A DNA stretch of 64,000 nucleotides, taken from Symbiodinium natans. Lineage: Eukaryota > Sar > Dinophyceae > Suessiales > Symbiodiniaceae. The DNA is taken from contig CAJNDS010002283.1 of NCBI GenBank assembly GCA_905221605.1, positions 52,986 through 116,985 on the forward strand. Direction: 5' to 3'. The notes beneath the pieces are model-generated. The model was not told where the DNA came from. It made no database searches and was given only the letters and a program-made list of their open reading frames with translations. The position numbers were made by a program, and so were the translations under genes. This document shows, piece by piece, positions 24,231-33,349 of this stretch (within the stretch, counting starts at the first letter, position 1; each line of letters opens with the position of its first letter).

Positions 24231-27200
24231 AAAACAAAGTAAGGGTACCCCAAACCCCAAACCCCAAACCCCAAACCCCAAACCCCAAACCCTAAACCCC
24301 AAGCCCTAAAGCCACCTGGCAAGGCAGATGTACCAGGACACCCTCATGATCTTCGTCAGCGACAATGGTGGGTCTGTGCCAGAGCCTGAGTCTGGCAACA
24401 ACTGGCCCTTGAAAGGAGGCCTGAGATGCCCGTGTCGTTCCTGTCTTTTTCGTTTGGCTTCTCTGCACGTCCCTCTCTCTTTTTTTGAGGCTCATTTGCA
24501 CAAGTCTTGAGGACTTAACCCTAAACCCCAAACCCCAAACCCCAAACCCTAAACCCTGAACCCTAAACCCTGAACCCTGAACTCTAAACCCTAAACCCCA
24601 AACCCCAAACCCTAAACCCTAAACCCCCCCCCCCCCCCCCGACAATTTTCGGGGCCACATGGAAGTCTAGGGGTTTAGGGAGGCGGGCTAAGGATGGTTT
24701 TGGACAAGCCAGGTGTAACTCGTGGTGGAAGTATGCTTGATATCCCTCTCAAGTGGTTTATAGGGTTTAGGGTTTAGGGTTTCGGGTTTAGGGTTTAGGG
24801 TTTCGGGTTCAGGGTTTAGGGTTTAGGGTTTAGGGGTTGGGGTCTCTTTTTTCCCCCTGAGCATGCTGCACAGGAAAATACAGTGACTGGGACGGCGGAG
24901 TGCGCACGAACGCTTTGGTGTCAGGCGGGTCGCGTTGCGAACCCCTGAAGTCCTGATTCCTCAACCCTAAGCCCTAAACCCTAAACCCTAAACCCTAATT
25001 AAACCCTAAACCCTAAACCCTAAACCCTAAACCCTAAACCCTAAACCCTAAACCCTTATTAAACCCTAAACCCTAAACCGTAAATCCTAAACCCTAAACA
25101 AACCCTAAACCCCTAAACCCGGATTCCTAAACCCGAGACCCCAAACTCAAAACCCGGGTACCGACACCCTCAACCCAAAACCCTTCACCCTCATTCCTCC
25201 ACCCTGAGGCCTTTCAGGCCTGCACCCGAAATTTTGGATCTAGGATTTAGGATTTAGGGTTTAGGGTTTAGGGTTTGTTTAGGGTTTAGGATTTAGGGTT
25301 TAGGGTTTAATTAGGGTTTCGAACCTCTTTTTCAGGTGGGTTTGTGCCGCCAGCCCGTCGCGGGTCCAAGTTCGACGGCATCATCTCCGTTGCCGACCCT
25401 GGTCCGGTTGAGGGTGTGACCCTAATCCCCAAACCCTAAACCCTAAACCCTAGACCCTAAACCATAGGGCAATAGGGGTCAAGATCCCTTAGCACATTGC
25501 AGGTGCTACCTCCTCAGCGGTCACCAGGGTATGTCGGCCTGGTTTGTTCATTCCCCCTTTAAACCAAAAAGGTTACTCCTGTGTCTAGCTCCACATGGCA
25601 GGCGGTAGACTCATTGGAGTCTTAGGGTGTAGACCCCAAGCCCTAAACCCTAAACCCTAAAGCCCAAAGCCTAAACCCTGAACCCTAAAGCCACGTAAGG
25701 CTTCCTAAGTTGCCCTTGTGGTGTCTTCAGCGTCTCCCTTGTTTGGGTTTGAGACTGTCGCCGCAAACGGTGAACTACGCCCTACACGCTTGGAGGTTGC
25801 GTTTAGGGTTAAGGGTTAAGGGCTTAGCATTTAGGGTAGCGCGTTTAACTACCCTAAAAATGGTTCTGACCCACAGTATCTATAGCTACCCTACCCCTTG
25901 TCCTACGTACAATTAACCTAAGTACCCTAAGTACCCTAAACACCTCAAGCACCCAAAATAACCCTAAGCACCTTAAACACCCCCAAATAACCCAAACACC
26001 CTAAACCCTAAACCCTAAACCCTAAACCCTAAACCCTAAACCCTAAACCCTAAACCCTAAACCCTAAACCCTAAACCCTAAACCCTAAACCCTAAACCTA
26101 ACCCTAAACCCTAAACCCTAAACCCTAAACCCTAAACCCTAAACCCTAAACCCTAAACCCTAAACCCTAAACCCTAAACCCTAAACCCTAAACCCAAACC
26201 CTAAACCCTAAACCCTAAACCCTAAGCCCTAAACCCCAAACCCTAAACCCTAAACCCAAAACCCCAAGCCCCAAACCCAAACCCTAAACCCTAAACCCTA
26301 AACCAACAAAAACGCATGAGACACCAAGACGGCTAAGGATTGGTATGCTACCCTCTCCACACTTGCGGGCGTTTCCATCCGAGATGCCAAGGCAGAGATG
26401 GTAAACAGGCCCCTCGATCGGATCCTTGGAGGCTCGAGGCTTCGAGTTTAGGGTTTAGGGTTTAGGGTTTAGGATTTAGGGTTTAGGGTTTAGGGTTTAG
26501 GATTTAGGGTTTAGGATTTAGGGTTTAGGGTTGGCGGCAGGGTTCTGTAATGCAGCCGTCATGCCTTTCGTGTTCTTAGGGGGCTATCAGGGTTGAGCAG
26601 GCCATGGTGTAAGACCCTGCAGAGCGTGAGGGCTAGTTGAAGGCAGAGGCTACTTGGGGTAGCCCCCAAACCGTAAGACCCTAAAGCCTAATGAGTCCAA
26701 CCAATACAAACAACGGTTTTCGGGTTCAGGGTGTAGGGTTTAGGGCTGATTGTGTAGGATTTAGGTCTTAATCAGACCCACAAACCCAAGGCCCTAAGCC
26801 TTAAGGCCAAGCCCCTGAAACTTACGTAGTTGGACCTACACCCCAGCTCCCGACCGGAAAACCCTAAACCCTACAGCACAAATCCCAACCTGAACCCTAA
26901 CACCGGGCCCGTTTAGGGTTTAGGGTTTAGGGTTTAGGGTTTAGGGTTTAGGGTTTGGGGTTTAGGGTGGCCCGCGGCCGTGACCAAAAAAGGGGCCCTG
27001 CGGTGACAGCAAAGAACAAATAACCCCCCCCCCCCTGAGTGCTACAGCAAAGAAGGCCTGCGTGTGAGTGAGTGAGTGAGCTCACCCGCGCCCCGCAGCG
27101 ACAGCAATGAAACAACGCGCCCCGCAGCGACAGCAAAGCAAAAACACCCGCCCCGCAGGGACAGCAAGGAGCAACAAAAACAGCGACAACAAAAAGAAAC

Positions 27201-29309
27201 CCTAAACCCCAAACCTAATTCCGAAACTCTAAATCCCGTGGTGCAACACCTCAAGCCCAAACCCTGAACACTGAGCCCCCACACCTTACACCCTTAACCC
27301 TAGACATCCTGAGCCCTAAAAGCCTAAGCCCCAAAACCCTAAAACCCAAAACCCTAAAACCCGACTAAACCCCCAAGCCCTACACCCTAAACCCTCAACC
27401 CTAAACCCTAAACCCCCAACCCTAACCCCGAAACCATTAAACCCTAAACCCCCCCCGCCCCAACTCCTGTATCCAGCCCAGGTACTTAGAGGAGAATGGC
27501 CTGCCCCTGCTCCCGCCGGTGGATGGACGGCCCCAGTGGGAGAGCTTGGGCCATTTAGGGTTTAGGGTTTAGGGTTTAGGGTTTGGGTTTAGGGTTTACC
27601 TTAAGAACCCCAAAACCTACTTTTTTTGTAGGTTACCTAAGAATTCTATACGGGGCTTTAGAAGAAGAGCCTTCAACAATGTAGGTTTTGGGTTCTTAAG
27701 GTAGGGTTTAGTGTTGATAACTTGAGCCATTCCGAAGCCGGACATGTCCATAAACCGGAAACGTCCAACCATAAACCCTAAACCCTAAACCCTAAACCCT
27801 AAACCCTAAACCCTAAACACTAAACCCTAAACCCTAAACCCTAAACCCTAAACCCTAAACCCTAAACCCTAAACCACGTCCTAAGCCCTCAGCCTCCCTA
27901 AACTCGACACTTTCCCTTTGCCCCAAGCCCGGAACCCTACTTCGCAGACTTGTGGTTCTTGTATTGCTATGTTAATCTAGTATGGTGTTATTATACTTTA
28001 TGCTTGTATCTTACGATATTATATCTTATTGTTTTAGGATTTAGTTGTGTTTTAGGTAGGGTTTAGGGTGCTCTACACCCTAAACCCTGAGCAGCTGTGG
28101 CGGTTTCCCAACACCGCCCCCCAGGAACATTCTCTCGGGCGCGAAAGGCCGGCGGGATCCCCTGCATCTGAGTGAGACGGCGCTCCTTTGGTGGCCAATG
28201 AAGCTGGGTGGGACTTTACTACAACTTTGTCACTTTGTAAGTTTAGGGCTCCTCTAATTTCATATCAAATCAAGGGAGCTAAGTGTTGTTAAACAGCAAC
28301 CAAGGAAGCTGGTTACGGGCATACAAAGCTTCAGCTTCCACCCGGGCCCAGTCTACCCCAACTGCACCACCGTGTCGGGCCTGGGTTATGGGCCAATCCG
28401 TCCCAGGACCCAGATATCTGTCTTTGGCCTTTCGGTCAAGATCACCAACGAGACGCAGCAGGAGGAGCTGACTTTTGCCAGTGATTGCGGCGCCGGCTGC
28501 CTCTACAATGTGGAGCAAGACCCCAGCGAATCCCAAGACCTTTCGAGAGAAGGCATCTACGCCGATACCCTGGTTGCCATGCAGGCCCAGGGGGGTGGAC
28601 CAATTCCACGCTCTCAAGCTGTAACATGGGGGAGAGTTTCTGATAATCATTTCCTTTGGGTGTCGGCATGATAAGAAGCCCTAAACCCTAAACCCTAAAC
28701 CCTAAACCCTAAACCCTAAACCCTAAACCCTAAACCCGAAACCCTAAACCCTAAACCCTAAACCGTTGCAGGAGAAGCTGCGCGACCTGAACCGAGGTGA
28801 CTTGAAGCTGTTACGTATCGCTTTGGTTTGCAAGCCCATCATAGGGTTTAGGTTTAGGGCCTTAAGGCCCTAAATCCCAAAGACCTCAGAGCCATTTTTT
28901 CCAGGGACACCTTTTCATGAAGCAACCGGAGGCAACTTCAATCCCAACAGAGGTGGGGAGGCTGTAGAAGCCTGCTTGCAGGCCTGTGCGTTGGGAGGCA
29001 GCGCGCCGTGGGGATAAATTCTTTCAATAACCCGAAGCTTACGGCAAAACCCCTAAGGTTCATGTTTAGGGTTTAGGGCTTAAGCCCTAAGCCCGAAACC
29101 CGAAACCCGAAAGCCCTCAGCCTCAAACCCTGAACCCTAAACCCTGAACCCCCTGGCCCCTGTTAGGTGTGTACGGCCCTTTTGTGGATGCCGATGGCTT
29201 TTATCTGGGTGTGAACCTTACCAAGGCGTGGGGAACCACACACATCCGCAGCAGTCACGGTTCAGGGTGGAGGGTTGAGGAGGGTAGCTTTGTTGTCAGG
29301 GTACCCTAA
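19584..29309 (+). CDS. Arylsulfatase (ARSB-like, type I sulfatase), about 18 exons
   Basis: A formylglycine-dependent sulfatase that would hydrolyse sulfate esters in the secretory/lysosomal or cell-surface space. Exons read from frame and splice continuity: 19584-~19661 (FFLADDHGWSDLG, metal-binding Asp pair); ~20312-20403 (TPNLDSL...CSPS); 21447-21490; 22445-22595; 22798-23006 (GGYATHMVGKWH); 23198-~23487 (YAFHLVHSPMQVP); 23897-23980; 24088-24125; 24324-24415 (FVSDNGG...NNWPLKG); 24874-24924 (YSDWDGGVR); 25336-25394; 26338-26400 (DWYATLSTLAG); 27477-27535; 28125-28190; 28335-28584 (CLYNVEQDPSE); 28772-28796; 28905-28997 (NFNPNRGG); 29167-29309. The CSPSR-xxx-xGR signature (Cys codon 20390) is intact but split across an intron. 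About 625 codons are seen against about 530 in animal ARSB. A signal-peptide exon upstream of 19584 is missing from the model. The first, fourth, sixth and last exon edges are the least certain. Confidence 0.85.
20404..21446 (+). other. GC-AG intron interrupting the sulfatase catalytic motif
   Basis: The donor is CTCCAG|GCTGCT and the acceptor TTGCCAG|GTCTTC. Splicing joins AG+G to make the Arg codon of CSPSR and continues into SSLQSGRLPVH, the expected family sequence, which proves both borders. The intron starts with TTTAGGG words (20414-20430), ends with long CCCTAAA arrays (21183-21430), and contains a hairpin element (21061-21204). Confidence 0.85.
21061..21204. mobile_element. Hairpin element, family 1 (MITE-like)
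   Basis: The left end TACTTGGAGGTTCATGGTAC and the right end GTACCATGAACCTCCAAGTA are exact inverted complements. The interior is AT-rich and partly self-complementary (CCAATTATAACTGTAC versus GTACAGTTGTAATTGG). At about 144 bp, no coding potential and several copies in the window, it fits a miniature inverted-repeat element. Confidence 0.85.
22081..22270. repeat. ~100-bp tandem duplication inside a sulfatase intron
   Basis: 22081-22165 and 22186-22270 are near-identical direct copies (GGTARCCCCAAARGCGCGCG, then GTTTGTAGTACAGCAG and ACTACGTTTGTACTA). The second half of each copy is also a small palindrome (AGTACAGCAGYACTACG). It lies in the intron before exon 22445. Confidence 0.75.
23575..23890. 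repeat. Long-A variant array (CCCTAAAAA)n
   Basis: About 35 units of CCCTAAAAA, CCCCAAAAA and CCCCTAAAAA, followed by normal CCCTAAA and CCCTCAA, ending 6 bp before the sulfatase exon at 23897. The local unit differs from arrays on either side. Confidence 0.85.
23981..24087 (+). other. 107-bp GA-AG telomeric intron in the sulfatase gene
   Basis: Between the codons for NLYM and DTMVGR. The donor is CTACATG|GACACC and the acceptor AAACAG|GACACC, so the intron is bounded by the direct repeat GGACACC. Its core is seven TTTAGGG heptamers (24011-24060). The reading frame joins to the expected family sequence. Confidence 0.75.
26001..26305. repeat. (CCCTAAA)n array, about 43 units
   Basis: One of the longest arrays, almost perfect to 26190 then slightly degenerate. 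It lies in the GA-AG intron (25395-26337) just upstream of the DWYATLSTLAG exon. The matching TTTAGGG array (26448-26533) follows that exon. Confidence 0.9.
27597..27704. mobile_element. Hairpin element, CCTTAAGAACCC type
   Basis: Inverted ends CCTTAAGAACCCCAAAACCTAC (with internal GTAGG) at 27598 and GTAGGTTTTGGGTTCTTAAGG at 27681-27702. It sits in sulfatase intron 27536-28124, with TTTAGGG words on both sides. Single copy in the window. Confidence 0.7.
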
Positions 29310-29704
29310 AGCCTGAACTCTCCAGAATCCCTTTAGGGAAAGGGTTTGGGGTAATGCTCACGGAGTTACTGCAAGAGCTTAGGTCCTGTAGCCGCATCTG
29401 GTACCTGTTGTTCGAGGGGTTTTGTTGCAATTGGGAGACCTAGGCCATGCAAAAGTGCGGTGCTTTTGTAGTTTGTCCTAGTAGCATTCAGGTTCGGTAA
29501 ACCCTAAACTCTGAGCCTCAAAGTTTCTGAAAGTCATCCTCTCTTTATGGGAATCTCCGGCTCAAGCCAAGAATCCTTCACCCCCGAAGCCCCCCAAATC
29601 CCATTAGCCGAGGCGAAAACCTTAGACCCGAAAGCCTAAGCCCTAAACCCAAACCCCAAACCCCAAACCCTAAACCCTAAACCCGAAACCCTAAACCCCA
29701 AACC

Positions 29705-29705
<1 letters not shown>

Positions 29706-29740
<35 letters not shown>
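29706..29740. repeat. C35 homopolymer
   Basis: Thirty-five consecutive C's lying 5 bp before a candidate exon acceptor (ATCAG at 29741-29745). Assembly length is unreliable in such tracts. Confidence 0.9.
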
Positions 29741-29745
29741 ATCAG

Positions 29746-32115
29746 GCTGCAGAGGAGTCGACCACCGCTGTCCAATTGCTGGAACTGAACCAGACGGCGG
29801 ATCAGGACCGACCTCAACCCTAACCCCTGAACCCTGAACCCTGAACCCTAAACCCTGAACCCTAAACCCTAAACCGCCTTTTTCAAAGGCTTATGAAGGA
29901 TGGGCCGGGCCCTTGTGTTCGTGTGTTTGATAGGGTAGCCTCGGGCGGGGGGGTATAACAAAAACCTTTCGAGGTGAAGGGCCCATATGGAGGGCCCTCC
30001 CCCACGGGTTTAGGGTTTAGGGTTAGGGTTTAGGTCCCTACATTGTGCTACTATGCAGAAGCTGAACCCTCAACCCGAAAGCCTAAACCCGAAACCCTAA
30101 ACCAGAAACCCGAAGCCCTGGACCCTAAGCCACCCTGAACCCTGAACCCTAAACCCTGAACCCTGAACCCTGAACCCTGAACCCTGAACCCTGAACCCTG
30201 AACCCTGAACCCTGAACCCTGAACCCTGAACCCTGAACCCTGAACCCTAAACCCTAAACCCTAAACCCTAAACCCTAAACCCTAAACCCTAAACCCTAAG
30301 AGGTCACAGGTGCCTGCGTAAAAGCCACCCGCAACAAGGAAGCCCTTCTTGTTCCGATGCTGGGAATCCCAGTCCAAAGCTTCAAAGCCCAAAAGTCCGT
30401 CAACCCGAAATCCCCCAAAATCCGGTTCAGGGTTTAGGGTTTCGGGTTTAGGGTTCAGGGTTTAGGGTTTAGGGTTTGGGGTTTAGGGTTTCGGGTTTAG
30501 GGTTTAGGGTTTTGGGTTTTGGGTTTGCAAACCCTAGATCATCAAACATCTAAGGCCCTAACGCCCCGAAGTTCCAAAGCCCTAAAGCCCGAAACTTCCC
30601 CAAACCCAGTCCACAAATCCTTAACCCGAACCGCAAAGCCTCAACGCTAAAACCCGAAACCCAGAACCCTAAACCCGAAACCCGAAACCCTAAACCCTAA
30701 ACCCTAAACCCTAAACCCTAAACCCTAAACCCTAAACCCTAAACCCTAAACCCTAAACCGCCAGCGCTGACTCCTTCTGGGATCCCGCTTTAGCAGGGAT
30801 GTTTTTGGCTTCGGAAGCTTGGGGGCCCCAAAGCTCCTATAGACCCACGAAGCACGAAACCCCGAAGGCCCGAAAGCTCCCAAACCCGAAGCCTCAAACC
30901 CCAATTTTGGGTTTAAGGTTTGGGGTTTAGGGCTTGGGGTTTAGGGTTTAGGGTTTAGGGTTTAGGGAGTTTAGGCAACCCCATACCCTGAACCGCCAAC
31001 AAAAGCCCCAGCACTATCCTCCGGAAATGCTGATGGAGGTTCGGCGGAAGGCCCAGCTGGAGCGGAATGCAAGTCAAGCGCAAGCAGAGGCTCAGGGTTT
31101 GGGGTTTAGGGTCTAGGGCTTAGGGTTTAGGGTTTTGGGTCTTAGAGATTAGGGTTTTAGGGGTTTAGGTGTCTAGAGTTTGGGGCCGAGAGGGTTTAGG
31201 GCAATGGCTGTGTGTCTAGACGGCCCCCTTTCTGTACAGTAGCAGAGACTCCAAGAGGGGCCCAAAAGCTGTTTGTATGTAACATACTAGTACGTACCTA
31301 GCTAATCCCCTAAACCCTAAACCCTAAACCCTAAACCCTAAACCCTAAACCCTAAACCCTAAACCCTAAACCCTAGATCCTAACACCAAAGCCCCAAACC
31401 CTGTATATCACATATTCATATGGGTGGTTGTCAAAATTGCGGTCCTTTTTTGGATCCCGATTGTAATACGGCACCGAGTGTTTAGATTTAGGGTTTCCCC
31501 CAAGAGGGATTATAATTTTGACAACCACCCATGTATTCATACATATGTTTTTGCACTTGTATGTATTGGGTGACCCTAAACCTCAAGCAATACTTAAGAC
31601 TAGGGTTTAGGGTTTAGGGTTTAGGGTTTAGGGTTTAGCAAGTCCCGACCCTCGAGCAGGTCTTGAGATTCATCACCAACGCCGCCGAGACGTGCCTAGG
31701 CGTGTTCCAGAAGCAATTCTTTGTTGGTTTGACCCCTGAAGGTAAGGGGTTTAGGGTTTAGGGTTTAGGGTTTAGGGTTTGGGCTTTAGTGGTGTTTGAG
31801 GGCTTAGGGTTCTTAGGGCTTCCGGAACCTTCAAGCCCAAACCCTCAACCCTCTGCACTGGTTGAGTTTTCACCCTAAACCCTAAACCCTAAACCCTAAA
31901 CCCTCAACCCTCAACCCTCAACCCTACACCCTACACCCTAAACCCTATACCCTAAACCCTAAACCCTAAACCCCAAACCCACAACCCTGGAGTTCTTAAA
32001 GAAGGTATGGCTTCATCATCGAGCCACCACCTACGAGTGACACCTGTTTGGCCAGCACAGCCGCCACAACTGACACAGCCGAGGTCGCGGAGGGCCTCCA
32101 AAGCTTGAATTCCTA
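29746..32115 (+). CDS. Unknown multi-exon gene, or 3' extension of the sulfatase
   Basis: No family is recognised. Exon-like islands between arrays: 29746-~29800 (AAEESTTAVQLLELNQTADQ, GA donor possible); ~30312-30366 (GACVKATRNKEALLVPML); ~30768-30825 (ADSFWDPALAGMFLASEA); 31022-~31095 (a Glu/Gln-rich helix, EMLMEVRRKAQLERNASQ); 31643-~31735 (VLRFITNAAETCLGVFQKQF, donor GAAG|GTAAGG); and a last exon about 32005-32115 ending in TAA (or TGA in the alternative frame at about 32106). Each island has GC-rich, protein-like sequence unlike the arrays around it. Exon phases were not all reconciled, so the joining is tentative. A C-terminal extension of the preceding sulfatase is possible because no clear promoter or gap separates them. 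Confidence 0.4.
30135..30300. repeat. (CCCTGAA)n array grading into (CCCTAAA)n
   Basis: About 15 units of the CCCTGAA variant followed by about 8 units of CCCTAAA with an abrupt switch at about 30245. This shows local homogenisation of one variant. Confidence 0.9.
31404..31550. mobile_element. Hairpin element, TGGGTGGTTGTCAAAATT type
   Basis: Inverted ends (ATATGGGTGGTTGTCAAAATT near 31412 and AATTTTGACAACCACCCATGT near 31513), extended by imperfect pairing of CATATTCATATG with ATTCATACATATG. AT-rich interior, no coding potential. Confidence 0.7.
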
Positions 32116-32289
32116 AGGGACAGGGGTTTAGGGTTAGGGTTTAGGGTTTAGGGTTAGGGCTTAGGGTTCAGCATCTCGAGTCCAAGCATTGACCAGTCAA
32201 GCACTTCATTGAGCGTTGCAAAAATACCCACCCGCCCAAAGAATCCCATAACATTAAGAAAATATTTCACAAACATTGACAAATCAGGC

Positions 32290-32785
32290 GACAAGACAAC
32301 AACTCTAAAGCCAGGCCAGAGTAGGCCCTAAACCCTAAAGCCAGCCCAGAAAAGAGTGGGCCCTGAACCCTAAACCCAGCCCAGACAAGAGTGGGCCCTG
32401 AACCCTAAACCCAGCCCAGAGTGGGGCCTGAACAAAGCCCCTAAAACCAGCCCAGACTAGACCCTAAACCCCTAAACCCTAAAGCCAGCCCAGAGTAGGA
32501 CCCGAAAGCCAGCCCAGAGTAGGCCTTGAACCCTAAAGCCAGCCCAGAGTCTGGCTCGAACCCTAAAGCCAGCCCAGAGTGGGGCCTGAACCCTAAACCC
32601 AGCCCAGAGTGGGGCCTGAACCCTAAATGGACCCGAAAGCCCCAGACTAGACCCTAAACCCCTAAACCCTAAAGCCAGCCCAGAGTAGGCACTGAACTCT
32701 AAAGCCAGCCCAGACCAGAGTAGGCCCTGAACCCTAAAGCCTCGACCCTCAAGCCAGCCCAAGCCAGCCCAGATTAGGGCCTGAA
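32290..32785. repeat. ~30-36-bp minisatellite containing a heptamer word
   Basis: Units of the form CCTGAACCCTAAAGCCAGCCCAGAGTRGG repeated about 14 times with length variation. Each unit embeds one CCCTAAA, so it appears to have grown from an array edge. A long minus-strand frame (32472-32762) is a repeat by-product. Confidence 0.8.
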
Positions 32786-32797
32786 CCTAAAACCACC

Positions 32798-33028
32798 TTG
32801 CCCAGTAACACGACGACCTTGCCCCCCCCTGCCCAGTAAAAATGCGACCTTGGACCCCGAAGGTCGCCGTTTTACTGGGCAAGGTCGCCGTTTTACTGGG
32901 CAAAATCGCCGTTTTGCTGGGCAAGGTCGATTTTTTTGCCCGAACTGACCTTGCCCAGTAAAACGGCAACCTTGCCCAGTAAAACGGCGACCTTGCCCAG
33001 TAAAACGGCGGGCGACCTTGCCCAGTAA
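32798..33028. repeat. 21-bp unit arranged forward-reverse-forward
   Basis: The unit GACCTTGCCCAGTAAAACGGC occurs twice in diverged form at 32808-32855, three times in inverted orientation at 32866-32930, then about four times forward at 32948-33027. The result is a large imperfect palindrome able to form a long hairpin. Confidence 0.8.
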
Positions 33029-33349
33029 CTCCCCAACATTTAAATTATATATGTAAGAGAGGTTTAGGGTTTAGGGTCTAGGGTTTTGGGTTTAGGGTTT
33101 AGGGGGCTTTGTGGGGTTTAGGAGTTTCGGGTTTCGGGTTTGTTTAGGGCTTTGTAGGGTTTAGGAGTTTAGGAAGTCTAGGGTTTAGGGTTGAGGTTTA
33201 GGGTTTTGGGTCTAGGGTTTAGGGTTTAGGCAGGCCGGAGTCAGTGAGGTCGTAGCAGCTCGGGGTTTAGTGGTTTGGGCCTCCTTTTGTTTTCAACACT
33301 TCGTGTGCTAGAAGGTGGTACTTCAGAATTAACTTGGTCCTTCTTCCCA

